Source: Aidingimonas lacisalsi | GTDB lineage: Bacteria > Pseudomonadota > Gammaproteobacteria > Pseudomonadales > Halomonadaceae | Reading direction: 5' to 3' | DNA length: 64,000 nucleotides | Assembly: GCF_008079445.1 (NCBI RefSeq) | Contig: NZ_VRYH01000006.1 | Coordinates: 234,491-298,490, forward strand | Part shown: positions 28,471-37,715 of the stretch, piece by piece | Layout of the letters: the number at the start of each line of letters is the position of its first letter | Numbering within the stretch: position 1 is the stretch's first letter | The notes under the pieces: model-generated | The model's input: only the letters and a program-made list of their open reading frames with translations | Databases searched by the model: none | What the model was told of the DNA's origin: nothing | Position numbers and translations under genes: made by a program

Positions 28471-29391
28471 CTATGTAGAGGGTGAAGTGCCGGATACCGT
28501 CGCTTCGGCCGAATGAACGAAGGCCTGTGCCGAGGGTGATAAATGGCGGTACCCCAAGACGAGATCGAAGCCAGGGTCAGAACCCGGTAACGGACGATAG
28601 CTGATCCGGTCTCCACGAAAGCCACTCATGCTTTCTGGAACAACGGAGACGCCTCCTCCGACTGCTACCAGAGACAGCACCGCGTGCATTCCGTACGCCT
28701 CCTGCGTAATCCTGGGTACAAAGCCTGCATTCGCGCAAAGGCGGATAACCTGTAGATGAAAACCGCGCCCTTCAACCATCGGCCACAAAATGAATGGTTC
28801 AGCCGAGAGGTCGGACAGCGTCAGGTCCGGCCGCTCACCGAGAGGGTGATCTTGCGGGATGGCCATGCACAGGCGATCCCTATCAAAGGGTGTCCGTTCA
28901 ACGTCTTCAGCGTTCTCAAGAGGTGGGATCACCACACCGACGTCCAACCTACCTTCGCGTAGGGCGGCAATCTGTGCGGCCGTGGTTGCCTCACGCAGCT
29001 CCAGCCGCACCTCCGGATGGCTGGCCCTGAAGTCGCGAATCACATCCGGTAAGCGACCATACAGTGCGCTCCCCACATAGCCCAGACGCACTACACCTGT
29101 GCGACCCGCGGCCACATCCACCGTGGCGGTGATGGCCTGTTCCGCACGGCGAAGAACGTCACGCGCCTCATCCAGAAACTGCTCTCCCGCAGGGCTCAAG
29201 CCGAGTACACGGTTGCCACGCTCGATCAGGGTGATGCCGAGATCGTCCTCCAGCTTGCGGATGGCGCTGGTAAGAGGCGGCTGGGACATATTCAGTCGTT
29301 CGGCCGCGCGATGGAAATGTAATTCCTCCGCTACGGCAATGAATTGCTCCATCGCACGCAACGTAATACGTGCTTGGGCTCCTGGCGCCAT
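28471..29391 (-). CDS. LysR-family transcriptional regulator
   Basis: 306 aa. The N-terminal HTH (MEQFIAVAEELHFHRAAERL, NMSQPPLTSAIRKLEDDLG) is of the BenM/CatR-like type, and the C-terminal effector domain runs from about residue 95 (RLGYVGSALYGRLPDVI). The start at 29391 has GGGAG 6 nt upstream; a GTG five codons earlier is possible. It is divergent from a broken SDR gene which it probably once regulated, so its present target may be gone or elsewhere. Confidence 0.85.
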   Translation of the reverse strand: MAPGAQARITLRAMEQFIAVAEELHFHRAAERLNMSQPPLTSAIRKLEDDLGITLIERGNRVLGLSPAGEQFLDEARDVLRRAEQAITATVDVAAGRTGVVRLGYVGSALYGRLPDVIRDFRASHPEVRLELREATTAAQIAALREGRLDVGVVIPPLENAEDVERTPFDRDRLCMAIPQDHPLGERPDLTLSDLSAEPFILWPMVEGRGFHLQVIRLCANAGFVPRITQEAYGMHAVLSLVAVGGGVSVVPESMSGFRGDRISYRPLPGSDPGFDLVLGYRHLSPSAQAFVHSAEATVSGTSPST

Positions 29392-29535
29392 GTCCTGCTC
29401 CCTCACATCTCCGGCTATTCATCACGCTTACAATATCATTATTATATTATAGGGCACTAAAAACGGTATTTTTTATATCAATGGCCCGACTCTACGCTGT
29501 TTCCTCAACCATTTCTGGCAAACGGAGGCAATGGC

Positions 29536-29888
29536 ATGGTGGATTTCAACGGCCGGGTCGTACTCATCACCGGGGCCGGTCGCGGGCTCGGTTTCTCGTA
29601 TGCCCGATGCATGGGGCAGCTCGGGGCAACGGTTCTGATCCAGGATATCGGTGCCGATTCCGATGGTAACGGAGCCGATCCACAGGTAGCGAGGCTCGCG
29701 GTGTCAACATCACCGAAGGCGGTTGGATACTCCGCGCCGTGAATGGGCAGTTCCATGCCACCCGGGCCGTGGAGGCCGAGGGTGTGGACTATCCTCGAAA
29801 TCTGCGCGCGATTCAGGCTGCAACAACTCAAGAGGTCGCGGCGAGCTGGCCGCAGATCGCTGTTTCTGATGTGGAGCCGCGTTCATGA
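29536..29888 (+). pseudogene. SDR pseudogene: N-terminus joined out of frame to a C-terminal piece
   Basis: Starts well: GGAGG before the ATG, then VVLITGAGRGLGFSYARCMG, the NAD-binding motif. The frame ends at 29742 after about 68 codons. In another frame (29,703-29,888) a stretch GGWILRAVNGQFHATRA and VAASWPQIAV resembles the C-terminal tail of SDRs related to multifunctional hydroxyacyl-CoA dehydrogenases. The catalytic middle is missing. This indicates an internal deletion of roughly 150 or more codons with a frameshift. Confidence 0.65.
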
Positions 29889-29906
29889 ACGGCGTATCAG
29901 TGGCCT

Positions 29907-30101
29907 TTGCAAGCCAGGTGGTTTATGCCAATGACCAAACAAAGACGTGGGTCGATCATCATGATCGCTGCCAACTCCCGTTCTGTCGGCTATACCAGCT
30001 TGATCGGTGTGGCTACAGCGAAAAAAAGGGGGCGATATGATGCCTCAAACTATGTCACCGGACACCATGAGGTTATCGACGGAAGCGACTCGGTGAGGTG
30101 A
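29907..30101 (+). pseudogene. SDR middle fragment
   Basis: In this frame the residues KQRRGSIIMIAANSRSVGYT then SLIGVATAKK match the region around the catalytic Ser and Lys of SDR proteins, with V-A-T where the catalytic Tyr should stand. It lies after the C-terminal fragment of the preceding pseudogene, so the order of pieces is not that of an intact gene. It is a non-functional remnant, either of the same gene after rearrangement or of a second SDR. Confidence 0.55.
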
Positions 30102-30139
30102 TTGTTCAGGGCACGCGCTCCCAATTCACGCGAAAGGTG

Positions 30140-30667
30140 CTAATCGATGACTTCCGGATAGCGCTGTTTAGCTCGGTAGAGACGATAAATGGTAATTGCA
30201 TTGGTGAAGAGCACGAGGGCTTCGGCGAGCGTTCCGCCCACGGATCCAACCAGGAGATGACTGAGTGTCCATGCCAGTGCTGCCAGCCCCAGAAAGACAC
30301 GCATGGGGATACCTCGCAGCATGAACATGCCCACCGTACCCAGTATCATCGCCACGATGGCGGGCAGGTCTGCCCAACCCTGCCAGGTAAGCACAGAAGC
30401 CACACCACTTGCAGTCAACATAATGGCCATTGCCGCTTTGCTGCCCGGATAGCGTCGTGCGAGTGCAATGCGAACAATCACCAGCAGCGTCAACGCGGCG
30501 GCAGTCCAGCTCTCAAAAACCATGAACTGTAGAGCGAAGGCCACGTTCGCGGAGAGCAGCAGCATCAAAAGCCGATCGTCCTGCTTGCTGGAAAAGGCCC
30601 AGACACAGAGTACCAGCGACACCAGGCCAAAAAATTGACCGGCCAGAGTGCTATAGCTTTCGAACAT
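30140..30667 (-). CDS. YgjV family inner-membrane protein
   Basis: 175 aa with about six hydrophobic segments and short loops. The start LAGQFFGLVSLVLCVWAFSSKQDDRLL and the C-terminal LVLFTNAITIYRLYRAK match the YgjV group of small uncharacterised membrane proteins. No function is established. It lies 18 nt downstream of the DapA-like gene on the same strand and may be cotranscribed with it. Confidence 0.7.
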   Translation of the reverse strand: MFESYSTLAGQFFGLVSLVLCVWAFSSKQDDRLLMLLLSANVAFALQFMVFESWTAAALTLLVIVRIALARRYPGSKAAMAIMLTASGVASVLTWQGWADLPAIVAMILGTVGMFMLRGIPMRVFLGLAALAWTLSHLLVGSVGGTLAEALVLFTNAITIYRLYRAKQRYPEVID

Positions 30668-30685
30668 AGAGCTGCATACTCCTCA

Positions 30686-31579
30686 TCAGGTCAGCGATAA
30701 CTCATCCAATACCCTGGCAAGGTTCTGTCGACCTTTCTTATCCAATCCTTGGAGTGGCAGCGGCAAGCAGGGCGACGCGGCCAAACCCTGAAGCTCAGCC
30801 GCTGTGGCGATCACACGTAGACTGCCACCATGTTGGCTGAACAGTGCCCATAGCGGGTTCAATCTTTCGGAAAGGCGCAGGGCTTTCTGGGTATCGCCGG
30901 CCTGGGAAGCACGGGTGATGGCCAGTGCTGTTTGTGGAAACAGGCCGCCAATCACTGAGTACCAGGCCTCACATCCGGCATTCATGCCTATGGCTGCCAA
31001 GGGATCACCGCTGATCCCGATCGTGATATGAGACGGGATGAGCGTTCGCAGGCGCTCGATACGCACACTGGCGGCATCAGGCGCTGCCGGAACGCCAGTC
31101 ATCTTGATGGAGCCGACGTTGGGCAGTTGAGCAATATGTCCGTGCAATTCGTCACTAAATTCGAAATGGGTGGTGCGAGGGTTGTCGTAGACGCATAGCG
31201 GCACTGACAGGTTGTGTGCCACGGTTTCATACAGGCCGAAGACTTCTTCCTCGGATAGTGGCTGATACGACATGGGGGCCAGCAGCACAGCGCTCGCTCC
31301 CGCCTCCTGCGCATCTTCGGCCAGGGCCAATACTTCTCGAGTACTCAAGGCACTGATGCCAATGATCACTGGGATATCGCCGGCATGTTTCACCGCAAGC
31401 TGCGCGATGCGTGCCCGCTCCTCTCGAGTGAGATAGGCGTAATTCCCTGTCGACCCCAGTGTACCGATGGAGTCGACGCCAGCATCGGCCAAGCGCTCGA
31501 TCAGTCGTATAAAGGCCACCTCGTCGACTACGCCATGCTGCATGGGGGTCAAGGGAAAGGCACTCAGACCGGAAAACAT
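30686..31579 (-). CDS. DapA-like aldolase/synthase family protein
   Basis: 297 aa class-I aldolase of the N-acetylneuraminate lyase/dihydrodipicolinate synthase family. The GTLGSTGNYAYLTREER loop (about 41-57), Tyr in CVYDNPRTTHFE and Schiff-base Lys in NVGSIKMTGVPA (about 165) are present. The GSTGN loop and NPRTT differ from true DapA (GTTGE, NVPGRT), so it is probably a catabolic lyase rather than a lysine-pathway enzyme. It lies between a LysE exporter and ygjV on one strand. Confidence 0.8.
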   Translation of the reverse strand: MFSGLSAFPLTPMQHGVVDEVAFIRLIERLADAGVDSIGTLGSTGNYAYLTREERARIAQLAVKHAGDIPVIIGISALSTREVLALAEDAQEAGASAVLLAPMSYQPLSEEEVFGLYETVAHNLSVPLCVYDNPRTTHFEFSDELHGHIAQLPNVGSIKMTGVPAAPDAASVRIERLRTLIPSHITIGISGDPLAAIGMNAGCEAWYSVIGGLFPQTALAITRASQAGDTQKALRLSERLNPLWALFSQHGGSLRVIATAAELQGLAASPCLPLPLQGLDKKGRQNLARVLDELSLT

Positions 31580-31648
31580 GGTTCGGCTCTCCTCAGTGAA
31601 TGGATCATAAGACGATGGCCCAGGATGAAAGACTCGTAAGCATCCCGA

Positions 31649-32269
31649 TCAGGCCTCGCGGTTGGCAACCGCCATTAGTAGTCCCAAGGTCATCAGGGTG
31701 GCTCCTGACAACCGGGACAGCAGGCGCTCTCTAGCAGCCTTGGCGACCCCCGACCCGACGATTCGGCTCGCGGCGAAGACGGCAATCAGATCCACCGTAC
31801 TGTTCAACAGGACGCAGATGCTCCCGAGCAAGATAAATTGAGGGGCCATGGCTTGCTGTGCCGATACGAACTGGGGAATAAAAGCCAGAAAGAACATGGC
31901 GGTCTTCACGTTCAGCGTCTCGACAATGATCCCATCTCTAAGGGCCTTTGCAGGGCCGGAGCGCTTGACGGTAGGTGACTCTGAGGCCGCCGGCCTGGAA
32001 AAGATCAACTTGATACCGAGGAAGACCAGATAAGCCGCCCCCAGGTACTTTACGACAGCGAACGCCATCGCTGACTGGGCAATCAGCAATGACAGGCCGA
32101 GGGCCGCGGCCAGGACATGTACCACACCGCCCAAAGTCAAGCCTAGTGTCGACGTGATGCCTTCCGCTCTGCCTCCGGCGATGGTGCGTGCTACCACATA
32201 AGCGACACCGGGGCCGGGAATGACGGCCAGCAGCGTGGCTGCCAGCAGAAAGCTGATCGTGGGAAGCAT
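31649..32269 (-). CDS. LysE/RhtB-family amino-acid exporter
   Basis: 206 aa with five to six TM segments. The family motif PGPGVAYVVARTIAGGRAEGI (abridged) is near residue 18, followed by GLTLGGVVHVLAAALGLSLL and YLGAAYLVFLGIKL. These proteins export amino acids or similar small metabolites. It is divergent from the XRE-cupin regulator gene, with a 301-bp spacer, and that regulator may control it. Confidence 0.85.
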   Translation of the reverse strand: MLPTISFLLAATLLAVIPGPGVAYVVARTIAGGRAEGITSTLGLTLGGVVHVLAAALGLSLLIAQSAMAFAVVKYLGAAYLVFLGIKLIFSRPAASESPTVKRSGPAKALRDGIIVETLNVKTAMFFLAFIPQFVSAQQAMAPQFILLGSICVLLNSTVDLIAVFAASRIVGSGVAKAARERLLSRLSGATLMTLGLLMAVANREA

Positions 32270-32570
32270 GACATCCTCCTAGGGTGTGTTGCCGGGGGCT
32301 ACACTGAACAGCCAGGTAGTCGATGACTGCCTCCGGCATCATACGGTGCAGTCCTTGAACGAGTCGGCCACCGGACTCAAGCGGCACTTCCAGCGGCATG
32401 ACGGGCAGACTCTCCAGAATGAATCACATATGGGATGCATCGGATCTCAGTCGAATCTTCCCTGCCCAGCGACCGGCAGGTGCGATACAGGCTATCCCCG
32501 GATCGATTGACGGCGAGACGGATGCACCGGAGAATCCTCTAATGACCAATTCATTCCATGATAGTGACCA
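32270..32570. other. Divergent intergenic region lysE-type / xre-cupin
   Basis: 301 bp between divergent starts. I see no convincing gene. Shortly before the regulator start, AATGACCAATTCATTCCATG and GTGACCAATGACC (32,551-32,574) repeat ATGACCA-like units, which could be regulator binding sites or alternative starts. Confidence 0.35.
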
Positions 32571-33173
32571 ATGACCAAAAAAGTCAATATATCGACCGAT
32601 CCTGGTGCCGATGCACAGTCCGTCAGCCAGGCCGTCGCCATCAAGCTCAAAGCGCATAGAAAGGAACAGAAGTTTTCCCTCGACGAGCTGTCCCGGCGTG
32701 CGGGTATCAGCAAGGGGATGCTGGTCGAGATGGAGAAGGGACTCGCCAATCCGAGTATCGCCATCCTGTGTAAGGTGGCGGCAGCGCTCGGCGTATCGGT
32801 AGCGGATATCGTGAATGTCGCCAGTCCTCCGGCAGTGCACTTGATCGAGCAAAAGGACATCCCGACGCTATGGACCGGCCCCAAGGGAGGGACCGCCCGA
32901 CTGCTTGCGGGTACGAGCGGCCCCGACATGATTGAGATGTGGCGCTGGGAGATGCAGCCAGGGGAGGTATTCAAGGCACTGAGCCATCCAAATGGCACGC
33001 ATGAGCTGTTTCATGTAGAGCAAGGGGAGTTGAGGATAGCCGTCGGTGAAACCGAGCTGGTCGTTTCTGCGGGCTCTTCAGCCGTAGCAAGGACGGACGT
33101 ACCTCATCTATACGCTAATGATGGCGAATCCAAGCTTGTATTTACGATGACCGTTGTCGAGCTTCACCAATAG
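32571..33173 (+). CDS. XRE-family regulator with C-terminal cupin
   Basis: 200 aa. The HTH (about 20-80) has EQKFSLDELSRRAGISKGML and LANPSIAILCKVAAALGVS. The cupin sensor domain (about 105-200) has PNGTHELFHVEQGELRIAVGE and the second motif around RTDVPHLYANDG. This architecture is typical of PuuR/SutR-type repressors that sense amines or amino acids. It probably regulates the divergent lysE/dapA-like genes. The RBS is weak; an in-frame earlier start is not evident. Confidence 0.85.
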   Translation: MTKKVNISTDPGADAQSVSQAVAIKLKAHRKEQKFSLDELSRRAGISKGMLVEMEKGLANPSIAILCKVAAALGVSVADIVNVASPPAVHLIEQKDIPTLWTGPKGGTARLLAGTSGPDMIEMWRWEMQPGEVFKALSHPNGTHELFHVEQGELRIAVGETELVVSAGSSAVARTDVPHLYANDGESKLVFTMTVVELHQ

Positions 33174-33656
33174 TTGACTATTCATATGACCCATTAACTA
33201 TCATATTACGCTATGATTTTTTGTCCGGGTAATCATATATCCGGTCATCAGACATAGCCGGTTTATACATTGCTAGACATCTAGATTTTCATCTTTTTAC
33301 TCAACCGTTCCTGGGGAAGTCTTTGTTTTCAAGGGCTTCCTTTTCTCTTGGTGGGATGAGTATATATGGTTTTTATATTGTGGTGACACACGTTGTTCGT
33401 CAGTCGTTTCGTGATAATGGGATGCAAAGAAGATCGCTTTTAGGGGGCAGGCCATCTTAAAGGTAAGGCGACTTCTGATTTTTTGAATCATTCTATATGT
33501 TGTGAATATTCAATAAATTGCCGTTGAATACGGGAAGGTTTAAGTAAAAGTGAGGAGGTTGTGACATGTTGTTGTCACCATATTTTAATCACATTGCCAA
33601 GTGATCGTCATTACTTTCAGCCAAAGTTATGGAAATATACTAGGCTGTCTGAAAGG
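33174..33656. other. A+T-rich intergenic stretch
   Basis: About 480 bp of low G+C DNA between the XRE-cupin gene and the PhnE remnant. No credible coding frame or RNA gene is seen. TTATACATTGCTAGACATCTAGATTTTC-type imperfect repeats occur near 33,260-33,290 but without a recognised role. Confidence 0.4.
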
Positions 33657-33827
33657 ATGAGCGCAACCTGGCTCGGTATGGTGGGCGGTGGTGGCATTGA
33701 TGCAGCGTTATGGGAAACTATGCGTGGTTTCCAGTATACCGAGACCGCTATAATCATCCTGGTTATCATCGTTGCTGTGACGCTGTTGGACATGGTGTCA
33801 CAGAGGGTGAGAAAGAGATTTATTTAA
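33657..33827 (+). pseudogene. C-terminal remnant of a phosphonate-type ABC permease (PhnE)
   Basis: About 56 codons reading MVGGGGIDAALWETMRGFQYTE, then a TM stretch and DMVSQRVRKRF (abridged). This is the conserved C-terminal end of PhnE/PtxC-type permeases, which normally have about 260-290 residues. All preceding TM segments and the EAA loop are absent. The upstream frame to 33,561 shows no permease similarity. The fragment shows that a phosphonate/phosphite transport operon once ended here, directly before the inositol-monophosphatase gene. Confidence 0.7.
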
Positions 33828-33920
33828 TTTAAAATATCGTAGATATGGAGTTGTAAAAAGAAGCTGTCGAAGCTTGATATCAGCTAATTGGTTCAGGATT
33901 CTTCATTGAGGAAATATATA

Positions 33921-34724
33921 ATGATTGAGACTGAGAGAGAACTTTTGGAAACAATTAAGGCTGCCGCTAAAGAGGCGGGGGAGCTGTTGAAAGAAGGCTA
34001 TCGGTCGGATGGGTTGGCCAATTTTGAATCCAAGGGTGCATCGGATTTCGTTACTATTTATGATAAAGATGCAGAAAACGCAATCATCAGGTGTGTAAAT
34101 GATTCATTTCCAGGAATTGGATTCATTGGCGAGGAGGGTGGGGTCACGACAGGAACCGATAACGACTACACCGTGATCATAGACCCGCTTGATGGTACCA
34201 ATAATTTTCTCCATGGCGTGCCTCACTTTTCGGTGTCGATCGCTGTCACCAGGCACGATGAACTTCTGCTCGGCTCGGTCTATCATCCTCTTCTTGACGA
34301 AATGCTTTGGGCAGGGAAGGGCGTTGGAGCATATCTCAATGATACCCCCCTCAACATGCCGAGTGCCCGTCCTTTCCACGAAATGCTGGTAAGCACCTGT
34401 CTGCCTTATCATGAAAAGGGCAATTGCGAAATCTCGCTCAACCAGCTTTCCGTTATGATGCCACAGGTTGCCGGTATTCGTAGTCCGGGCTCCGCAGCAC
34501 TGGAGATTGCCTATACTAGCCTCGGGCGCTATGACGCCTTCTGGTCGGAAGGCGCGCGGCTTGATTACTGGGACATCGCTGCAGCGATAGTCATCGCCCG
34601 AGAAGCGGGTTGCACAGTAACGGACTTGACTGGTGATCCTGCTCCCGCTCATTGGTCGAGTTTGTTAGTAGCTCATCCGCAGCGGCATGATGAATTACTG
34701 CAGTGTCTACATTCCGATAAATAG
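33921..34724 (+). CDS. Inositol-monophosphatase family phosphatase
   Basis: 267 aa. The Mg-dependent phosphatase motifs are complete: FIGEEGG (about 71-77), VIIDPLDGTNNFLHGVPHFS (about 90-110) and LDYWDIAAAIVIAREAG (about 215-231). Family members remove phosphate from inositol phosphate, histidinol phosphate, nucleotide or sugar phosphates; the substrate is open. The start at 33921 has TGAGGAAA upstream. It follows a PhnE remnant, so it may have been the last gene of a lost phosphonate or phosphite operon. The 5' half is more A+T-rich than the core genome. Confidence 0.85.
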   Translation: MIETERELLETIKAAAKEAGELLKEGYRSDGLANFESKGASDFVTIYDKDAENAIIRCVNDSFPGIGFIGEEGGVTTGTDNDYTVIIDPLDGTNNFLHGVPHFSVSIAVTRHDELLLGSVYHPLLDEMLWAGKGVGAYLNDTPLNMPSARPFHEMLVSTCLPYHEKGNCEISLNQLSVMMPQVAGIRSPGSAALEIAYTSLGRYDAFWSEGARLDYWDIAAAIVIAREAGCTVTDLTGDPAPAHWSSLLVAHPQRHDELLQCLHSDK

Positions 34725-34962
34725 AAAGGGTATACGGAACATTTGGTTGATATCCGCCTTCCAGCGGATGGTGCCAGCCGATAATCTCCCCGACTTGTGG
34801 CGCCTACTTTCTCGATCTTTCTGAACAGCGCCATCTGGGTGTCCGATGAGCGGTCCTGCATCTTCGTTAACTTCCATGGTCTCCTCCTTTCAACAGTGGA
34901 TCTCTCTTGATAGGTAGCCTTTCTCCATATCAATCACCTATTGTTTTTTTTGTACTCCCACA
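34725..34962. other. Intergenic region with possible gene remnant
   Basis: On the minus strand a good RBS (GGAGGAG) precedes an ATG at about 34,877, but the frames that follow are short and shift between one another (for example ATRGDYRLAPS and GEIIGWHHPLEGGYQPNVPY). This looks like the start of a decayed gene of unknown family. No intact coding region is seen. Confidence 0.3.
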
Positions 34963-36210
34963 CTAACTTCGTGAAGCTTCAGTGCACGAAGACTCATATG
35001 GCAGGTATAATAGACGCGCCATAGCAAAGACCTGTAGCATAATCATTAGCGAAAGGGTCCAGCGCCAAGCGGCGTCCGGGTAGTGGCCGTACGTCTGTGG
35101 CCACAACTCAATCATCCAGCCCACAGCATACTGGAGTATAAAGCCACCCAGGGTTGCAGCCATATTAAGCAGGCTGATCATCCGCCCGGATAGATGTGAC
35201 GGTAGTTCAGTGGCCAGCCAAGCGTAGGCTAGAATCGGGCCGACGGTGAGCAGACCGAAAACGATCCACAGCAGGCTAGTTCCGGGAAGCGGTAGCCAGA
35301 CGATTACTCCCTGAACTGTAACAAAGCCAACCAGCATGATTCTCATTACCCGGATTAGCGGTACGCCACGCTGCATCAGCCAATCGGTAAGCGCACTGAT
35401 TATCAGTTGCCCCACCACAATAGCCACTGCCAATCCCAGGAGATAAAAAGCAGTAATACGTTCGTGCAGCCCGACGACCTCACGCATCCAGCCGCCTGCC
35501 CAAAGCCCTTGCCAAGCCAACCAGCTACCTTCGCACATCAGCGTCATCGGCCAAATGCGCATAAACAGAGGGTGGCGGATCACGGACAGCAGCCCTCCAA
35601 GTGCAGAGCCACTGTTCTCGCGTTCGGCGGGATGCGTCGGTACCAAAAGCCAAATAAGGAGCGCCAATATCAGCGTAATACCTGCAAGTCCGTGAAACAG
35701 AGTCTGCCATCTGAGAGACTGCAGCAACATCTCGGTGGGCAGAGTCGCTAGCAACGCCCCTAGCCCCGATAGGCCTAATAGTGCGCCGTTGGCCAGCGCC
35801 AGTCGCTCGGCGGGCCACCAAAGCACATTAGCCCGGTAGGCTCCCGCCCAGCAGGCCCCTAACCCCAGTCCAAGCAGCAACCGACCAGTCAAAGCGGCCC
35901 CATAGCTCGGAAAGGTGAATAGCCAAGCACCCAATGCCGCCACGACCATGAAGGATGGAACGACTCGACGAGATCCGAAGCGGTCCAGTAGCAGGCCCAC
36001 AGGGATCTGCACTAGTGCCAGAGCCAGCAGAAAGACACTTGATAGTAGCCCCAGTTGCTCGGGGCCTATATCGAGGCTGTGGCGTAGTGCCGGGGCAATC
36101 ACGCCATTGATGTTGCGATAGAGCTCTGAGATCAAGTAGGCCAGCATGAAGGGGGTGAAGACCAATAGAATACGGGCCCTATTTGAGATGAAGTTATTGC
36201 AAGTTTTCAC
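34963..36210 (-). CDS. MFS transporter
   Basis: 415 aa from the GTG at 36210, about 12 TM segments. The MFS loop motif after TM2 is GLLLDRFGSRRVVPSF. ITGRLLLGLGLGACWAGAY-like TM4/5 and a C-terminal FILQYAVGWMIELWP are also present. The GTG has ACGAGG 4 nt upstream and avoids an overlap with the divergent LysR gene; an ATG at 36306 would add 32 residues without a membrane segment. Substrate unknown. The divergent LysR gene is its likely regulator. Confidence 0.8.
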   Translation of the reverse strand: MKTCNNFISNRARILLVFTPFMLAYLISELYRNINGVIAPALRHSLDIGPEQLGLLSSVFLLALALVQIPVGLLLDRFGSRRVVPSFMVVAALGAWLFTFPSYGAALTGRLLLGLGLGACWAGAYRANVLWWPAERLALANGALLGLSGLGALLATLPTEMLLQSLRWQTLFHGLAGITLILALLIWLLVPTHPAERENSGSALGGLLSVIRHPLFMRIWPMTLMCEGSWLAWQGLWAGGWMREVVGLHERITAFYLLGLAVAIVVGQLIISALTDWLMQRGVPLIRVMRIMLVGFVTVQGVIVWLPLPGTSLLWIVFGLLTVGPILAYAWLATELPSHLSGRMISLLNMAATLGGFILQYAVGWMIELWPQTYGHYPDAAWRWTLSLMIMLQVFAMARLLYLPYESSCTEASRS

Positions 36211-36314
36211 AGAACCTCGTCGCCAATGGATTTTGCTGGCAGAGTAAGGGCTATCCCTAGAGGCGACGATCGCATAATATGCCGATAAAACTTGCAAATT
36301 ACTCATGTATCACA

Positions 36315-37202
36315 ATGAAGCGAAGTGTTCCTCCCTATCACGCCCTGCACGTCCTGGTCACCGTGGGGGAATATGGCAGTATCCGAGCCGCTGCAAGCCA
36401 CATTGGGCGCTCAGAATCCGCTGTCAGCCATCAGCTCAAGGACCTCGAGCGGCGTTTGGGCCAGACTCTGCTGGAACGTAAGGGGCGTGGTATCGAGCTG
36501 ACCCCACTAGCACTGCGTTATGTGAGCCGGCTTCGCGAGCCATTTCAGCATATCGGCCAAGCAACGGCGGAGTTATTTATTGCACCGGAACCACGCCACG
36601 TTGTGCTGACGTTACCACCAACGCTGGCCACGCTGTGGCTTGTGCCAGCCATTACAGATTTCGAGGAAGCTCTGCCAGACATCTCGCTTCGTCTGGTCAC
36701 TACCAATAGGACGTTAGACCTGAGCCGCGATGGAATCGATTTGTCAATTCGTTACCGTGCTGATGGCCAATCTGATTCGCGGGCCATGCTGACGTTACCG
36801 GAGTATGCCTTCCCCGTTTGTTCACCCTCATTGGCCACGCGGCTGCAAAAGCGTCCGGAGACCTTGGCGGAAGTGCGACGTCTAATTAACGACGCTCATT
36901 ACGAGGAGTGGGACATCTGGCAACGCTCTTTGCGCGAGCCGGTTATACTGTCCCGGCGAACCCAGCGACTGGCCGACTCCACCCTAACCCTGGAAGCCGC
37001 AGCGCAGGGCTATGCTGTGGCCATGGGACGGACGCCACTGACTAATGGCCTCCTAGCATCGGGACGTTTAATTGCGCCGTTTGGGACACATTATTCTACT
37101 GGTGCTATCTACGAGGTCGTCTCCAACGATCAATCCGTACACCCGGAGGTCCGCCAGCATGTAACTGACTGGATAGGCCGACAGTTTGTAGAACCCCTTT
37201 GA
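36315..37202 (+). CDS. LysR-family regulator, GcvA-like group
   Basis: 295 aa. HTH at about 8-65 (HALHVLVTVGEYGSIRAAAS, GRSESAVSHQLKDLERRLG). The effector domain has LTPLALRYVSRL, LRLVTTNRTLDLSRDGIDLS and GYAVAMGRTPLTN, as in GcvA/AmpR-like members. It is divergent from the MFS gene, so it most likely controls that transporter. The ATG at 36315 is preferred to the earlier frame start at 36279 because HTH homology begins directly after it. Confidence 0.85.
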   Translation: MKRSVPPYHALHVLVTVGEYGSIRAAASHIGRSESAVSHQLKDLERRLGQTLLERKGRGIELTPLALRYVSRLREPFQHIGQATAELFIAPEPRHVVLTLPPTLATLWLVPAITDFEEALPDISLRLVTTNRTLDLSRDGIDLSIRYRADGQSDSRAMLTLPEYAFPVCSPSLATRLQKRPETLAEVRRLINDAHYEEWDIWQRSLREPVILSRRTQRLADSTLTLEAAAQGYAVAMGRTPLTNGLLASGRLIAPFGTHYSTGAIYEVVSNDQSVHPEVRQHVTDWIGRQFVEPL

Positions 37203-37715
37203 GCGTGACCCTCAGTTTCAAGACGAGCCCTCTGATCCCATGTTCTGAGAAAAGCTACGGCGTCGCTCTATCAACCAACGGTGAGTGGCATCAGAGTTGG
37301 TTGGAGGAATGTACCCATCAACCAAAATTTCCACTTACCGAATGGAAATAAAATGAATAAACGGATGTCGGAGTGTATTTGATCGCTTTATTTTTCAGAG
37401 AGTTGCCTTTTTAACCATATAGCAATGAAACACCAGGTTAACTAGAAGTTTATGTTCTTGTAGAGGGGCAGTAATCACCTGATACATCCTCTGTGGGGTT
37501 CCTGTAGTTAAGCACTATTTTCGCTATCGTTATCGGTCGGAGGGCATCGGTACCTATCGAGGCGATTCGATCAGTGTCGATGAATGGATCACCGAGGTTG
37601 ATATCAGGAATGACGAACGATAGCCCTGCATGCGGGCTCTTGAGATACCAGCCGCGGCAGGTCAGATGCCGTGATACTGCTGTGACCCAATCCCCCAGTC
37701 TGGTTCAGACAATGC
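37203..37715. other. 513-bp intergenic region
   Basis: No complete gene is seen. A short open stretch at about 37,508-37,622 (+) encodes FRYRYRSEGIGTYRGDSISV followed by DEWITEVDI and a stop. It has the look of a C-terminal protein fragment but I cannot name a family. The first half is A+T-rich and carries no clear terminator. Confidence 0.4.
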
